A stretch of 64,000 bases of DNA from Hypholoma sublateritium FD-334 SS-4. Lineage: Eukaryota; Basidiomycota; Agaricomycetes; Agaricales; Strophariaceae. Both the position numbers and the translations under genes were made by a program. The stretch is from NCBI GenBank assembly GCA_000827495.1, contig KN817528.1, positions 62,001-126,000 on the forward strand. Reading direction: 5' to 3'. Numbering within the stretch: position 1 is the first letter of the stretch; every line of letters begins with the position of its first letter. Below, one piece after another: positions 36,679-48,591 of this stretch. Under the pieces are notes generated by a model that was not told where the DNA came from, made no database searches, and saw nothing but the letters and a program-made list of their open reading frames with translations.

Positions 36679-39600
36679 ATGTCCTTCTGCGACAAGGAGC
36701 GGCAGCAAGTACTCGGAGCTTCACCAATTCTTGAAGCATATTATCCCGTCGTCAAGACCTTGGGCGCTTACTTGGAAGCTGTTTTTGATTTGAATTCACA
36801 GAACAATCCGAACGAGCTACACTCATCCTTCACAAGTTCGAGTGACACAGACACGTATACCAATCTTTTGAGAACTTCTTATGTTGCATCTAAGGCAGGC
36901 ATACCAACGAGTCTTCGGTTTTATCCCCCAATGCTGGATATGCGCGAAGTAAGTAGGCCTCTACCCTAGGCCTTTTTACATTCAAACTTTCCTTAGGTCA
37001 TAGATCAAGCTCAAGCACGGTTGTTCAAAACTAAACGACCTCAGAACATCATAACCTGTGGATATCGATTGGTGAGTGGTGTGGCATCATGTGTTAGGTG
37101 ATACAAAATGAACAACCAGAATTTAGGCGTCTCATGTGGGTGATCAGGGAAAGATAGGGTTGGCGCGGATGGGGATCACGAATTACTTCATAAATACGAT
37201 CATCGCCGTCTTTCACGCGCCAGAGTGGGAGACCCTGCTCCTTCGGTGTGTCGGCGTGGATACATATTATCCTTGGATTTTGCTTATATCTTCCTACAGA
37301 ATCGGAGAAGACGCTATGCTTCACCTCCTTGCAGATACTTCCATCTTCACCGCATTACCGAACGGGTGTTTATGCCAAATCACGGGAGAACCTATGCTCT
37401 ACCTCATGCCGAAGGTTACAACTATCGCAGGGCCTAGTAGATCTACAACGGAAAAAAGGGCCCTTGAATCTGACAGTGCAGGGGGCGAACAGCCTCCTAA
37501 AAAACGACGAAAACTAGACGCGCGTGCGACAAGTAGGTCAAGAAAAACAGCTTTAATGACATGGTATTTGTTTTGTTATCGTTATCACTCGTTTTTCGTG
37601 GTTCTCATTGGCGCTCTAATAGTCACTCTCCTGTCGATATACCTTTCATACGGGTCCGACTGTTCTACTCGAAACCAAACGTTATACCTGGGTCAACGCC
37701 ACTTCTTGTGGGACTGCCCCTAAAACGTATGTCCGAATCTTTCATACTGCTTATCTCGATCGTAAACAACTTACAGACATCTTCAACCGATTGTACCCAT
37801 CATATCGCCGAGAGCGATACGTTGGTTTCGAAAATTCGAAGAAACTGGCTGAAAACGTCCGACACGTGTCCAAATACATATTTTCCCGCCAATACGGCCT
37901 GAATACACCTTTCGCTTCTGCGGAGATGAAAGGGAGCTCTTTCGGTCTTTCTGCATATGACTATCTAGACAGAGAGGATGAGCTCAAGGTGAGTATTCTC
38001 CATTCCTGAAATGTCAACCATGATCATGATCGTTCTACAAACGTTGCTAGGCGGCAGGGCCGTCGAAAACTCCCAAACGGCTAAAGCATGTGCTACCGCT
38101 CATTGAAAAGCTTCTGCGAAGACACTGTAAATGCGCTTATATTTCGATGAGGGACCGGGCATGTCCATCTAAAGTCAGTTCTCATATCAGAGTAATTAGG
38201 ATTGAAATCATTGGGGTCTATTAGGTCAACAATCTGGGAAACAAAGAGCTAGACAGCAACGTTATTCTTGTTGGCACCGTTTTCATCACTGCTGATGGAT
38301 TTTTTCTTACGACTTCCCAGGAACTTATGTCCGAAACATCAATTCAATTACAATCGCAAATCTCACTAGGTATAGGCAATATGTCCGTTGATTCAACCGG
38401 AGTTCCCATACCTGCAGCTGGCTTAACTCAAGCGCAAACACATGCGAGAACCAAACCACGATTTTTTGAATTTTCCTGTAGTCATGTAGAGGTAAGATGA
38501 ACTGCTTGACCCTTATACGCGTTTTGACCAAAATAAATGAACGACAGGTCTATCGCTATGTAGCTCTTGTAACAAAAGCAGTAATTCCCAAGTCATTTTG
38601 GGGCTCAAAAGCAAACCTCAACCTGGTCTTAAAATGTACCCCGTTGCCAGACTGTATTCCATTCTGAATCTGACACATTTATAGACGTCAAAACGTTTAT
38701 TTCTTGCCGACGATACGAGACTTTGACTCTTCATCGTGCACTGCAACATTTCAGCACCTCGGCGTGCGGTTGGTTAGCCCCTACCACAGCCGGCTCACTC
38801 AAGCAGACTAGAGTGTCAGTCTCAGATTCCCTGAAGCGACGGGAATTGCTCGAAGATTTCTTGTTTTGGTACTTCGACTCCTTCGTGTTACCATTGTTGA
38901 AGGTACGTATCATCCATCAAAATCAAATCAATTCTGATGATTATGAACTAGGCCACATTTTATGTCACAGAATCTTCTGCCTTTCGCAATCAGGTTCTTT
39001 ATTTTCGGCATGATGACTGGGCGGTCCTTTGCGCTCCTCTCATTGAGAGGTTAACCTCGGCGACTTTTGAGAAATTAGCGGATGTAAGACATCCTTTTAT
39101 ACAACGGATTTGTTCCTCATCGCGAACCATCAGGACGACGCCGCAGAGATACTACGCCAAAGAAAGCTTGGATTTTCGTTTGTTCGCCTACTCCCCAAAG
39201 ATACTGGGGTCAGACCCATAGTCAATCTCCGTAAAAGAAAGGCTGTGAACCGAGTAGGCTTTTCTTCCAAGAAAATGCACGTCTTCTTATCTCCCTCAGG
39301 GCTCCTTTACTAGTCAGCAGTCTATAAACCAAATCCTCCAAGCGGCCTTCAGCATCTTGACTTACGAACGTGTACGGTCGCCATCTGCAAAATTTCAGTG
39401 TTAGGGGACTGCTGACGTCCTCCAAACATGCAGACTAATCAGCCTGAACTCATTGGGGCATCAACATTTAGTCGTGACGATGTTTACCACAAATTGACAA
39501 AACTCAAAGCTGTACTACCTCGAGATGCCCAAGGCTTATTGTGTGGCCCTATCAATGGTGATTTGAGGAACTTACCAATGATTGATATAGACCCAAATTA

Positions 39601-41414
39601 TACTTCGTGAAGGTCGACGTTCAGGCATGCTTTGACACAATTGATCAAACAAAGCTATTGCAAATACTACGGCAACTGATATCTGAGGTGACAGTTTAGC
39701 TCTCACGTCCGCTTACAACATTGACTTCTTGTAGGATGTATATATGACCCAAAGATACGGGCAAATCAATATGTCCTTAGATAAGATCAAGCGTACTTAT
39801 GTTAAAAAAGCAGTTCCTGAAGGCACCACACGTCGTCATTTTCCTAGCTACGCCTTGTTGATTAAAGGTTCACAGATGATCACCCTCATTTTCTTCGTCA
39901 CGCCGCAGATTTGGCTAGCGTTCTCAGAAACACTGTATTTGTTGACCAAGTATGCTTCTTCTGGCTACACCTCATCCACACGGTCCTGATATGCGTCGAG
40001 GTTGTGTACCCATTGTCGAAGAAACAAGAGGTCTTGGATCTCTTGGAGGAGCACATCACGGAGAACATTGTCAAAGTGCGTCGAATATTACAAAACTCGT
40101 TCATTAAATTAACATCTGAATCCTAGATCGGAGAACACTATTATCGTCAGACTGTCGGGATTCCCCAGGGATCTATCTTATCTTCTATCTTGTGTTCTTT
40201 TTTCTACGGCGATCTAGAAAAGAAACTCTCCAAATTTATGGATAACCCCAGTAGTGTATGTCTCCATTTCACGCATTTTTGAAAACTGAAGAGATTCAAC
40301 AAATCCACAGGCATTGTTACGCCTGGTAGACGATTATCTCTTCATAACCACTAGGCGTGGTTTGGCCGTCGAATTCTTAGAGACGATGAGCGCTGGTAGG
40401 CAAACTTCGACGCTCAGGACGTATTCCTCGTATTAACACCTTATAGGACATCCTGAATATGGATGTTTTATATCCCAGGACAAAACTCTCGCTAACTTTG
40501 ATTACCGTGATGCTGTCATCAATGTAGTTGAACCTTCTCAAGGAAGTGAGTTAGGCGCACCTACTTGGTAAAACTGCCCTCAACCTGTGCTTAGCGTTCC
40601 CTTGGTGCGGATATTCCATCAACATGCGAGATTTATCTGTCACCGTTGATTACACTCGATATCATGGGAGTGGTAAGTAATGATCTACGTTCTCTGTGTT
40701 AACGTTCTTATTCAGGGAGACACCAGGCATTTGCAACACATTAACTGTCGACCGGGGTCGGAGGCCTGGTGCCACTTTCACGTATAAGATGCTCCAGTAA
40801 GTACTGACATAGTCCATGGTTACTTCGCACTGAACAATCCTTAATAGACTGGCAAAAGCAAAAAGTCATCTCATATTCTCAGACATAGATCTAAACACCG
40901 AACGCGTCGTGTACCTCAACATATACCAGAACCTTCTGATGATAGCGATAAAAATGCACGAGTACCTTCGTAACTGGGGCGTGGGCGGAAAACGGAATAT
41001 ATCGTTCTTGCGCGGTAAGTTCCACATTGTCTGTCTGTCATTTTCTTCTGAGCATGCTTTGAAGGCGTCATCGAGCGTACAATCAATTACAATTATATTA
41101 CTTTCCGCCGACAAACACAGAAAAAGAAAGCTCCCACATCCGAAGAAGGTGCTAAGATTCACAGGGCAGCTGTGGCATGGTAGACATTTGCTGCCAATTA
41201 TATATCTCGACCACGCCGCACTGACACAAACGTCGTATCTAGGCTCGGTAATCATGCGTTTTATCATATCCTGAGCCGGAAACCACACCACTACAAATCA
41301 TTGCTGATATGGCTTCAATTCGAGCTGAAGAGGGGCCAATCTCGATTATATCGTCGGCAATTCAAGGAGCTGGTTATAGATGCGCAAAAAGTATTTGGGC
41401 CGATTATAGGCTGA
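36679..41414 (+). CDS. TERT: Telomerase reverse transcriptase
   Basis: This is the catalytic subunit of telomerase, which copies telomere repeats from its RNA template. The ATG at 36679 begins MSFCDKERQQVL, then SPILEAYYPVVKTLGAYLEA. The RNA-binding region has the CP-type motif AMLHLLADTSIF (37305-37390), a basic stretch PPKKRRKLDAR (probable nuclear signal), and RVRLFYSKPNV (T-type motif). DFLFWYFDSFVLPLLK and FRHDDWAVL precede the polymerase. Reverse transcriptase motifs: LGFSFVRLLPKDTGVRPIVN (motif 1), KVDVQACFDTID (motif A, 39601-39650), TVGIPQGSILSSILCS (motif B', 40151-40198), LRLVDDYLFIT (motif C Asp pair, 40326-40334), and FPWCGYSINMR (motif E region). The C-terminal extension ends LGNHAFYHILSRKPHHYKS and VFGPIIG, with a stop at 41414. 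The gene has many short introns. No break was found in the motif chain. Confidence 0.94.
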
Positions 41415-41626
41415 CTGGTTGAGCAAAAAATGCGTAGATTGCGACTTGTAGCCTCTTGTAGCCACTGGCAGTAAAGCAAAATTAAAGCGATCACAGATGA
41501 GATGCCGCCGGAACATGCCCGACGGACGTGCCGGCTCCCGAAGCCCGACTCCCGACTCCTTGGCTATTCAGATTGCTACAACAAACACAAGGAAGGCGAA
41601 AGTCGAATTATTTAGGCTGCGACACC

Positions 41627-42485
41627 ATGCTACGCATGGTCACGCCTTGCTATTCAGCCCGATTTCTCAGCACCTTTCGGAGTCAGATAAATACGCACTC
41701 GCCGGCGCTTCACAACCTCTCACTCCTCTCAATCGCATCCACTCCCGTCCCCCGTTTCACATTCTACTCAACTATGTCTGACACTGGATTCTACTCTTTG
41801 AAAGCTGAACTTCCTGGTGGCAAAGTTTACGACTTCGCGGATCTCAAAGGGAAGACTGTGCTAATCGTGAACGTTGCCTCGAAATGGTGCGCGGACTTTC
41901 AATCGCCTGACTTGCTAATATGCGAACCCTTGTCAGTGGGTTTACCCCCCAGTATAAAGGTATGAAGATGACAGATACCAATCAGTCAATGCTTTAAGCA
42001 CCTTTCGTGGACAGGTTTGCAAGCTCTGTATGAGAAATACAAGGGCCAGGGCCTCGAGATTCTCGGGTTTCCTTGCAACCAGGCGCGTTGCTTGCTTGTC
42101 CGGACTCCGCGTACACCGACTCGTCACTGATCTCAGTATCCTTACAATAGTTTGGCGGGCAAGAACCTGCCGATGACGCAGGCGTCGCTGAGTTCTGCAC
42201 TCTCAACCACGGTGTCACCTTCCCCTTGATGAAGAAGTCCGAAGTAAATGGCGACAGCACAAATGAGGTTTACAAGTGGCTGAAGAACGAGAAGGCGGGC
42301 CTGTTGGGCCTTACCCGCATCAAAGTACGTCATGCTGTGAAAATAAAGAACATTGCACTGACCATAGCGCATCTTAGTGGAACTTTGAGAAGTTCCTCGT
42401 CGACAAGAACGGGAATGTCGTCCAGCGCTGGGCATCTACCACGACGCCCGAGGGAATTGACTCTGAGATTGCGAAGATCCTCTGA
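41627..42485 (+). CDS. Glutathione peroxidase (cysteine type)
   Basis: This is a thiol peroxidase that reduces hydroperoxides, usually with thioredoxin in fungi. The core starts at ATG 41774 ([12 protein letters not shown]), then [21 protein letters not shown], where the peroxidatic Cys codon is split by an intron. [35 protein letters not shown] and [18 protein letters not shown] follow, with a stop at 42485. An in-frame ATG at 41627 adds 49 residues rich in Arg, Ser, Thr and Leu with few acids ([20 protein letters not shown]), resembling a mitochondrial presequence. Two starts would give mitochondrial and cytosolic forms. The intron at 42083 seems to use a GC donor (GCGCGT). It is a Cys enzyme, not a selenoprotein. 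Confidence 0.93.
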
Positions 42486-44402
42486 CTCCCTATTGTCAAG
42501 TTGTGATCCAAACTTGACTCTCGATCAAAGGAGCGTTGTGTACGAGCGGTTGAAGGGGTGCTCCAAATATAAAGACGCTTAATTTCATCAATAATGAAAC
42601 AATCCCAACGCCTCAAGGATTTCGATTAGGACTATGTAAGACGGCAGTAAAGAACACGCATTGGATGCGCGATAATTATTCCCGCTTCCATGACCTTGTG
42701 TGCCTCCGGCCACGGATAGGCTGCATCGATAGCCTCGTCAGAGCTACATGATCGGGTATCCAACGATGGTCGATACATCTATCATTCCACACATCGACCT
42801 CACCGCATCCACACCAGGCTTCAAGTTGCAGTGGTCTCCAATCTCGCCGATGGAAGTATACAACGTATTCAGCAATCCTAACAGTTTTTCGTTCGCGTGG
42901 CACAGAGGATCTTTGATGAAGACGCAGAACACAAGACTGATCAAGTGGATAATGGCGATTCCAGAACACTGGAGAGGTCTAAAACTGGTGGGAGCGTTCC
43001 TGAGCTTTCGTATCCTGTGAAGGTTGGTATAAGTATCAGCCCTGAATAATGAAGAGCCTGCCATTAAATCAAGTATCGCTTGGTAGGCCATACATGCATG
43101 TTACTTACTACCCACATAAAGTAGCACGGCACCCGGTACCCCTACGTGACAAAGATAAACTACGCAATGCTATGACTTATTTATCTCCAGCATCGGAAGT
43201 GCCGTCGCCGGTATAATGCCGCAGGCGAAGTAGAGAACCGTATACACACTGGGCCAGAATATTGTCAGTATCGTCGTGAAAGAGTACTTAATGTCTATCA
43301 GACGATGCTTGGACGATGCTTGCAATAAGTACCCTTGGAAGAAACCATCGAATAGCGAGAAAATCCATGTCGATATACATATGTACTTATGTAAACCCTA
43401 AAAATAAGGATGCTCTGAAGCCTGTAGACGTTCTGGCTTCTTGAGGATCTCGGACTCAAGTTGTTTGGGCTTGTCATATGAATTAGTAACACTGGATAGT
43501 ACATGTCGGACCGCCCAAACCAGAGATTATAGAACATTTATAGAACGCCCGTCTTGTATCGGTGTTACGTAGTTGGCATACGTAAAGCCTTGCGGTGGGA
43601 TAGTAACTTAGTAAGTGATCACAGTAACGATGACTTATTGTGAACAACGAAACGAGAAATACCACAGAACCATTGACTAGAGGGCGCGAGACTCAATGAA
43701 GGTAGAAGAGCCAGACCCAGTCGACAAACGAAGGGCAGCGGCTTCACGGCGGTAAGCAAATTCATTGCGTGGCGCTCCGGCCCGGATCACTTGCCTGTTG
43801 AGCGAGATTCGGCGAACACTTCCGAGTCCGTGGGCTTCTTCGCGCGACACGGATATCCGTAGTGCACGAAGGTTCAAAAAGTTTGGGTGGCTGGTTTAGG
43901 GTGACTATCTTCGCGCAAACTTGGCGCAAGCATCTCTTTCTTGCTTACCACCAGCTTACCATCACTACCCCCCCACAGCATACCGCGCGAGTCCGAGACC
44001 GCGCGGAAGGGTTACAGCCGAACTCGAAAGTAAAGGATACCGATAACCTAAGTACATATCGTAAGTACGCCGTGGCATTGCGAATCGCATCATATCAGTC
44101 TGATTCTCTCCAATACCTAGGCAGCTATTAATATAATCACACTTTATTTGGAAACGTACCATGTTCGCAATGCGTATGTGTTTCTCGCATCTGGCCTAAG
44201 TACATAGAGTGTCAACTTCGGCTCTAACAACTGCGAAAATTCCAACAGCGTTTCAAGGGTAGAGCTTCTTAAATCCTTATCAAGCTCATTCAGACCTTAT
44301 AAGAAGCCATGACGGGGACGGGCTGCTTTTATATCTAAAGGTCACATTCGTAGCCCTTCCTCAGCGATAAGCGCCCTCTCCATCTCCAGTCAACCATCTA
44401 TT
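42486..44402. other. Intergenic region, no recognised gene
   Basis: Overlapping open frames of 90-115 aa occur on both strands at 42744-43091, and smaller ones elsewhere. None has a known domain or consistent splice partners. The last 100 bp are the promoter of the FAD hydroxylase (weak TATA-like tttatatcta at about 44328). Confidence 0.45.
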
Positions 44403-46582
44403 ATGAACACGTTGAATTCAACGGCTCCCAAAGTTTTGATCGTGAGTAGGATTGGATCGTCCATCTTCTAGGAATACCGCGATTCACACATGTTTTGACT
44501 CAAATAGGTGGGCAGTGGCCCCTCGGGTCTTATTCTTGCTCTGTCCTTGCGACGCAATGGCATCCCCGTCCGCGTCATCGAGAAGAGCGCAGAATACAGG
44601 ACAGGCTCCCGCGGTGCAGGCATCATGGTGAGCGCACTATCCTGAATACTCTCCGTTAAGAACTCAATGAGAGTTGCAATCGTCAGCCTCGATCCCTTGA
44701 ATTATTTGAGTCCCTTGGATTATATCAGGATATTGCCTCTCGCGCGCTCACACCTCCTCTGATGAGGGTGTACAAGATGCCGGATGGCGTCGAGGTTGCG
44801 AAGGAATTTTCGCTGCAACCATGGGAAGATCCGACGCCCGCTATACCCTATGTGCGTCACCCTTTTGATATGCACGGCCCAATCTGACCCTCTGCTATCT
44901 ACATATCTGTGGTCAGCCCAATAGCGTTCTATTGGGACAGTGCAACATGGACAAAATCATGCGCGCCGAGCTCTCTAAATGTGGATGTGAAGTTGAGCTC
45001 GGCGTCGAATTGCAGACTTTTGAGCAGTTCGATGATCATGTCAAAGTCACTCTACTCAGGCATAGCCTTGATAGCGGGGACGTCGAACCCAAGACGGAGG
45101 AGGCCACCTACGATTGGGTGATTGGCGCGGACGGCGCAAGGGGCGCCGTCAGGCACGTATTGGGGTTGAAGTTTATTGGCGAAACGACTACTCAGAAGTT
45201 TGTTGTTGGCGACGTGGAATTCGAGTGCCCGAGACTGGAGGATGTGAGTGTCAATATCATCTTTCTTCCTAGCTTGATACAAACATTTCGATTTTTTGAC
45301 CAGAGATGGCATATGTGGGGAGATATGTCTACCGTACTGTAAGCTTCTAATTATTTAATAATGGCATTGACCTTACAACAAACCAAATCATAGGGCAAGC
45401 ATACGCGCCACCGAGGACAAGGGAATCTTCAATTTCATAGTAGGAGGCGCTGATATGATCAGCCCCGAAGAAATTTGCCAGAACCATGAGACCGTGATTA
45501 GCACTTTGAAGCATTATAGCTGTCTGGGAGACGATGTCAAGTTTGGCAAGGTGACTTGGGTATCGCCGTTCAGGTGAGTTTACCCAATACTTAGGCTCAA
45601 TAGGCTCAATGCCCAATGTGCTCGTGTTAATCTATTATTCAAAAGGTTGAATGTACGCATGACCGAAACGTTCCATAAGGGAAGGGTCTTCCTCGTTGGA
45701 GGTAAATTTAATGTAGATCAACCCAAGATCAACCATGCCTCTTTGGCTAACCTTTGAACGCTCGTAGATGCTGGACATATTCATAGCCCGACGGGCGGCC
45801 AGGTGATCACGAGCCTTTTCTGATACGCCCTACGCAAACGCTGACTATAGTAATAGGGTATGAACACGGGTGTCCAGGATTCGTACAATCTTGGGTGGAA
45901 ACTAGCCCTGGTTATCAAAGGAGTGTCCTCTCCCTCTCTTCTGGAATCGTTCAATGAGGAACGCGTTCCCGTTGTAACCCAAATGCTCGATATAACAAAG
46001 GATCTCCTCCAGAAGACAATTGCTAACGAACAGTCCGGATGGAATCGATCGGGACCCGTCAAGCAGCTTGGAGTCAACTATCGGTGGAGTTCGATTGTCG
46101 TCGACGACGAGAAGCAAATCCAAGACAGTAAAGCATCGGCATACGATAACCAGGCTGCTGGCACCCTCGCTGCGGGTGACCGTGCTCCCGACGCCTCTGA
46201 GCTTCGCAGAATCACCAATCAACGGGGGCAGACGGAGCTAACCAGGCTATTCCAGCTCTTCAGTCCCGCGAAGCACACCGTGTTGATCTTCGCCGGAAAG
46301 AGCGACTACCGAGCTGCTCTCGATACTTTGGAGGTGTATCCCGCCGATTTGGTTCACTCAGTACTTGTGGTAGACCCAGGGAAAGCAGCCGTCACCGTCC
46401 TAGCCAGCGACACCCTCACTTTCGTCGAAGATACAAAGGGATACGCCCATGATGGATACAAAGTGAGGGAAAGCCCGTCTGGAATCTTTGTGATCAGACC
46501 GGATGGCGTTGTCGGGGCGCGATTGGGAAGTGCAGAGGGTATCTCCCGTTACTTCAAAGCCATTTTCGACCGCTCTACTTGA
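44403..46582 (+). CDS. FAD-dependent monooxygenase (phenol/aromatic hydroxylase family)
   Basis: This is an NAD(P)H-dependent flavoprotein hydroxylase. The ATG at 44403 begins MNTLNSTAPKVLI, then VGSGPSGLILALSLRRNG (the GxGxxG FAD fold). SRGAGIM, PRSLELFESLGL and LLGQCNMDKIMRAELSKCG follow. DWVIGADGARGAVRH is the DG motif, and VFLVGDAGHIHSPTGGQGMN is the GD motif that binds FAD ribityl. NLGWKLALV comes next. A C-terminal thioredoxin-like domain (from about 46200) ends GVVGARLGSAEGISRYFKAI, typical of the phenol 2-monooxygenase group. The stop is at 46582. All cofactor motifs are present. The substrate is unknown and no obvious pathway partners are adjacent. Confidence 0.9.
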
Positions 46583-47411
46583 TTGGTTGAGACATGTATA
46601 CCACTTTCTCGGACAATATTTTCCATAAATAGTGTTTCAAATGGACAAAGCTTGACTACCGAATGCATGGCCATGTATATTCAGATCAGAATAGTGCGGC
46701 ACACTTCCCAGAAGTCTGATAGAATTCTCAGCGATGTGACCTTCCAGCACGACTAGTACATCACTCTGATGCCCAAGATAATCACCACACTTTTTGAGAC
46801 GCAGGCCACGGACATGAGCAAGCTAGGCGGACCATTCGGAATGTAGTATCACCCAATTTAGGGTAAATCCACCCAAGCTGCGTGTATGGCGAAGGACTTG
46901 TAAAATTACATATGGCCAAACGTTGGGGAACGAGTGGGAGGTACGGAGAGCAAAGTTTGCCATTCCCGGGACATTGACTCGACCTAATCCTTTTGGTGCG
47001 CAGTCATTATTTATATCTGCAGCCCGCGATGATCTCCTCGAGAATCTGCGTCCACCATCCGCAAATGCACCTGTGGACAAGCGCCGTAATGACATCATGA
47101 GAGAGATCTGACCAATCTGTCGGATCTGCGGAGATCGATCGATTGATGATAATTGATCGGTTTCCCCACAAGCTGATTGCCGATGTGGCGGTGCTGTCTC
47201 ATCAGCTCTCATCCTCAAACTCAAAAAAACTATAACGACGACGAGTGTAAGTATTGTGCAAAAACTATTCATGAGAAAGGAAAAGGATTAGTATTATATC
47301 TGTAGTACGAAATGAAGCAATAGAGCAGCTGTAGATCAGTAGATAAAATACACAACGAAAGAGCAAGTACTGGGTCCTAAAAGTGAAATGGACCGGACGT
47401 GTGCGAAAGCA
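46583..47411. other. Convergent intergenic region
   Basis: It lies between the FAD hydroxylase (+) and the coiled-coil gene (-). Opposing open frames (46823-47272 minus, 46923-47111 plus) overlap each other and show no known domain. I do not call either. Confidence 0.45.
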
Positions 47412-48537
47412 TTAGAAAGACCAAAACTTGCTCTTCGGGCGATCGCCCTTCAGCTGAGCAAGCTTGACTTCGCGCTCTCGATTGTCTACAGCCAGAGTTT
47501 TCCTGAGGGTGTCAACCTCAGTTGCCTTGTCCTGCATGCGCTCCGTGGCTTCGCGCGAATTTCCTCGTAAAGTGTCGAGGGTCTCGGTTTCGGCATTGAG
47601 CTCGGCGAGGGCCATTTCATGCTTCTTCTTCGCGTTGAGATATATGGCTTCTTTTTTCTTGTAAGCTTCCAGAGTACTGGCATGGCTGGCCTGTGCACGC
47701 GCTTCGCTCTACGCGTGAAGACATGATCAGCGCATGGACGTACTGCACATTGGAAACGCGTACCTTGACAGCGTTCCTCTGCACCAATTGCATATTCTCT
47801 AGTTCTTTGATAGCAACAGCGAGGGATACTTTCTCTGTTTTGGCCTCTTGCTTGATAATTTTCGCGAGGCGTTTTCCCGTCACCGCTATACGACGCAAAT
47901 TCGTTAGCTTCGCCGCGTAAAAATATCCACAGAAATGATAATCACATTCTTCTCTGGAGATTTTCGACTTCTGAGCTGCAGTAAGGTTGTTGTGCGCCTC
48001 GAGGCCACGAGCTTGTAGAGCGTCGTCGTCTTCAGCCGTTGCGAGAGGCCCTGTCAAGCCAGCTCCACTGGAAAACGCCGAATCATCCAAAGTTCGCCCC
48101 TCGGTGTCAGTACGACTGCGCGCCCGCAGTGACGAGGCCCGTTTAGAAGTTACAGTGTTCGAGCGTTTGGGAGAGTTCGAGACATTTTGAAAATCGCTGT
48201 CGGTTTGGGCGGGCGCATTGAAGTCTCCTCGAACGCCCGGCTGTAATGATTGCGGAACGGCGCTGAAGTCCTGTGGTGGTCCGGCTCTCATGCTAGAAAC
48301 TGGTTGGGCCTCCTCGGTGGGCAGCCATCCCTCTGAGCCATTGGGATGCGGCACGGGCATCGAGCTGCTCCCCTGAACTGGAACATCGATGTCTTGCTTT
48401 GCGATTGGGCCTGAGGAGAAGTCGTGGATTACAGAAGGGCCTGCAATAGGAGGAGGGAGGTCTTCGTAGGTAGCCATCGGTTGGTCTGTAGGGGCGTCAA
48501 AGTAAAACGAAATATCACTGCTGGGTGTGGCAAGCAT
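47412..48537 (-). CDS. Coiled-coil protein of unknown function
   Basis: The ATG (48535-48537) begins MLATPSSDISFYFDAP. The first 160 residues are low-complexity (Pro, Ser, Gln), with SNSPKRSNTVTSKRASSLRA, a basic Ser-rich patch that could be phosphorylated. The second half is predicted coiled coil: LQARGLEAHNNLTAAQKSK, then RIAVTGKRLAKIIKQEAK, VAIKELENMQLVQRNAVK, and the last exons with AKKKHEMALAELNAETETLD and DKATEVDTLRKTLAVDNRER. It ends GDRPKSKFWSF at 47412. Two or three short introns. I do not recognise a named family with confidence. Confidence 0.75.
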
Positions 48538-48591
48538 TTGTCGATCAATTACTTGAAACGTCTCGCCATATATAGAACAGAGTCGATGACG

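Noticed and set aside
40866..41291. 141-codon minus-strand open frame
   Set aside because: It is antisense to the C-terminal exons of TERT, which have clear family similarity.
46823..47272. 149-codon minus-strand open frame with a hydrophobic start
   Set aside because: It begins without a supported promoter, overlaps an opposing frame, and shows no family features.
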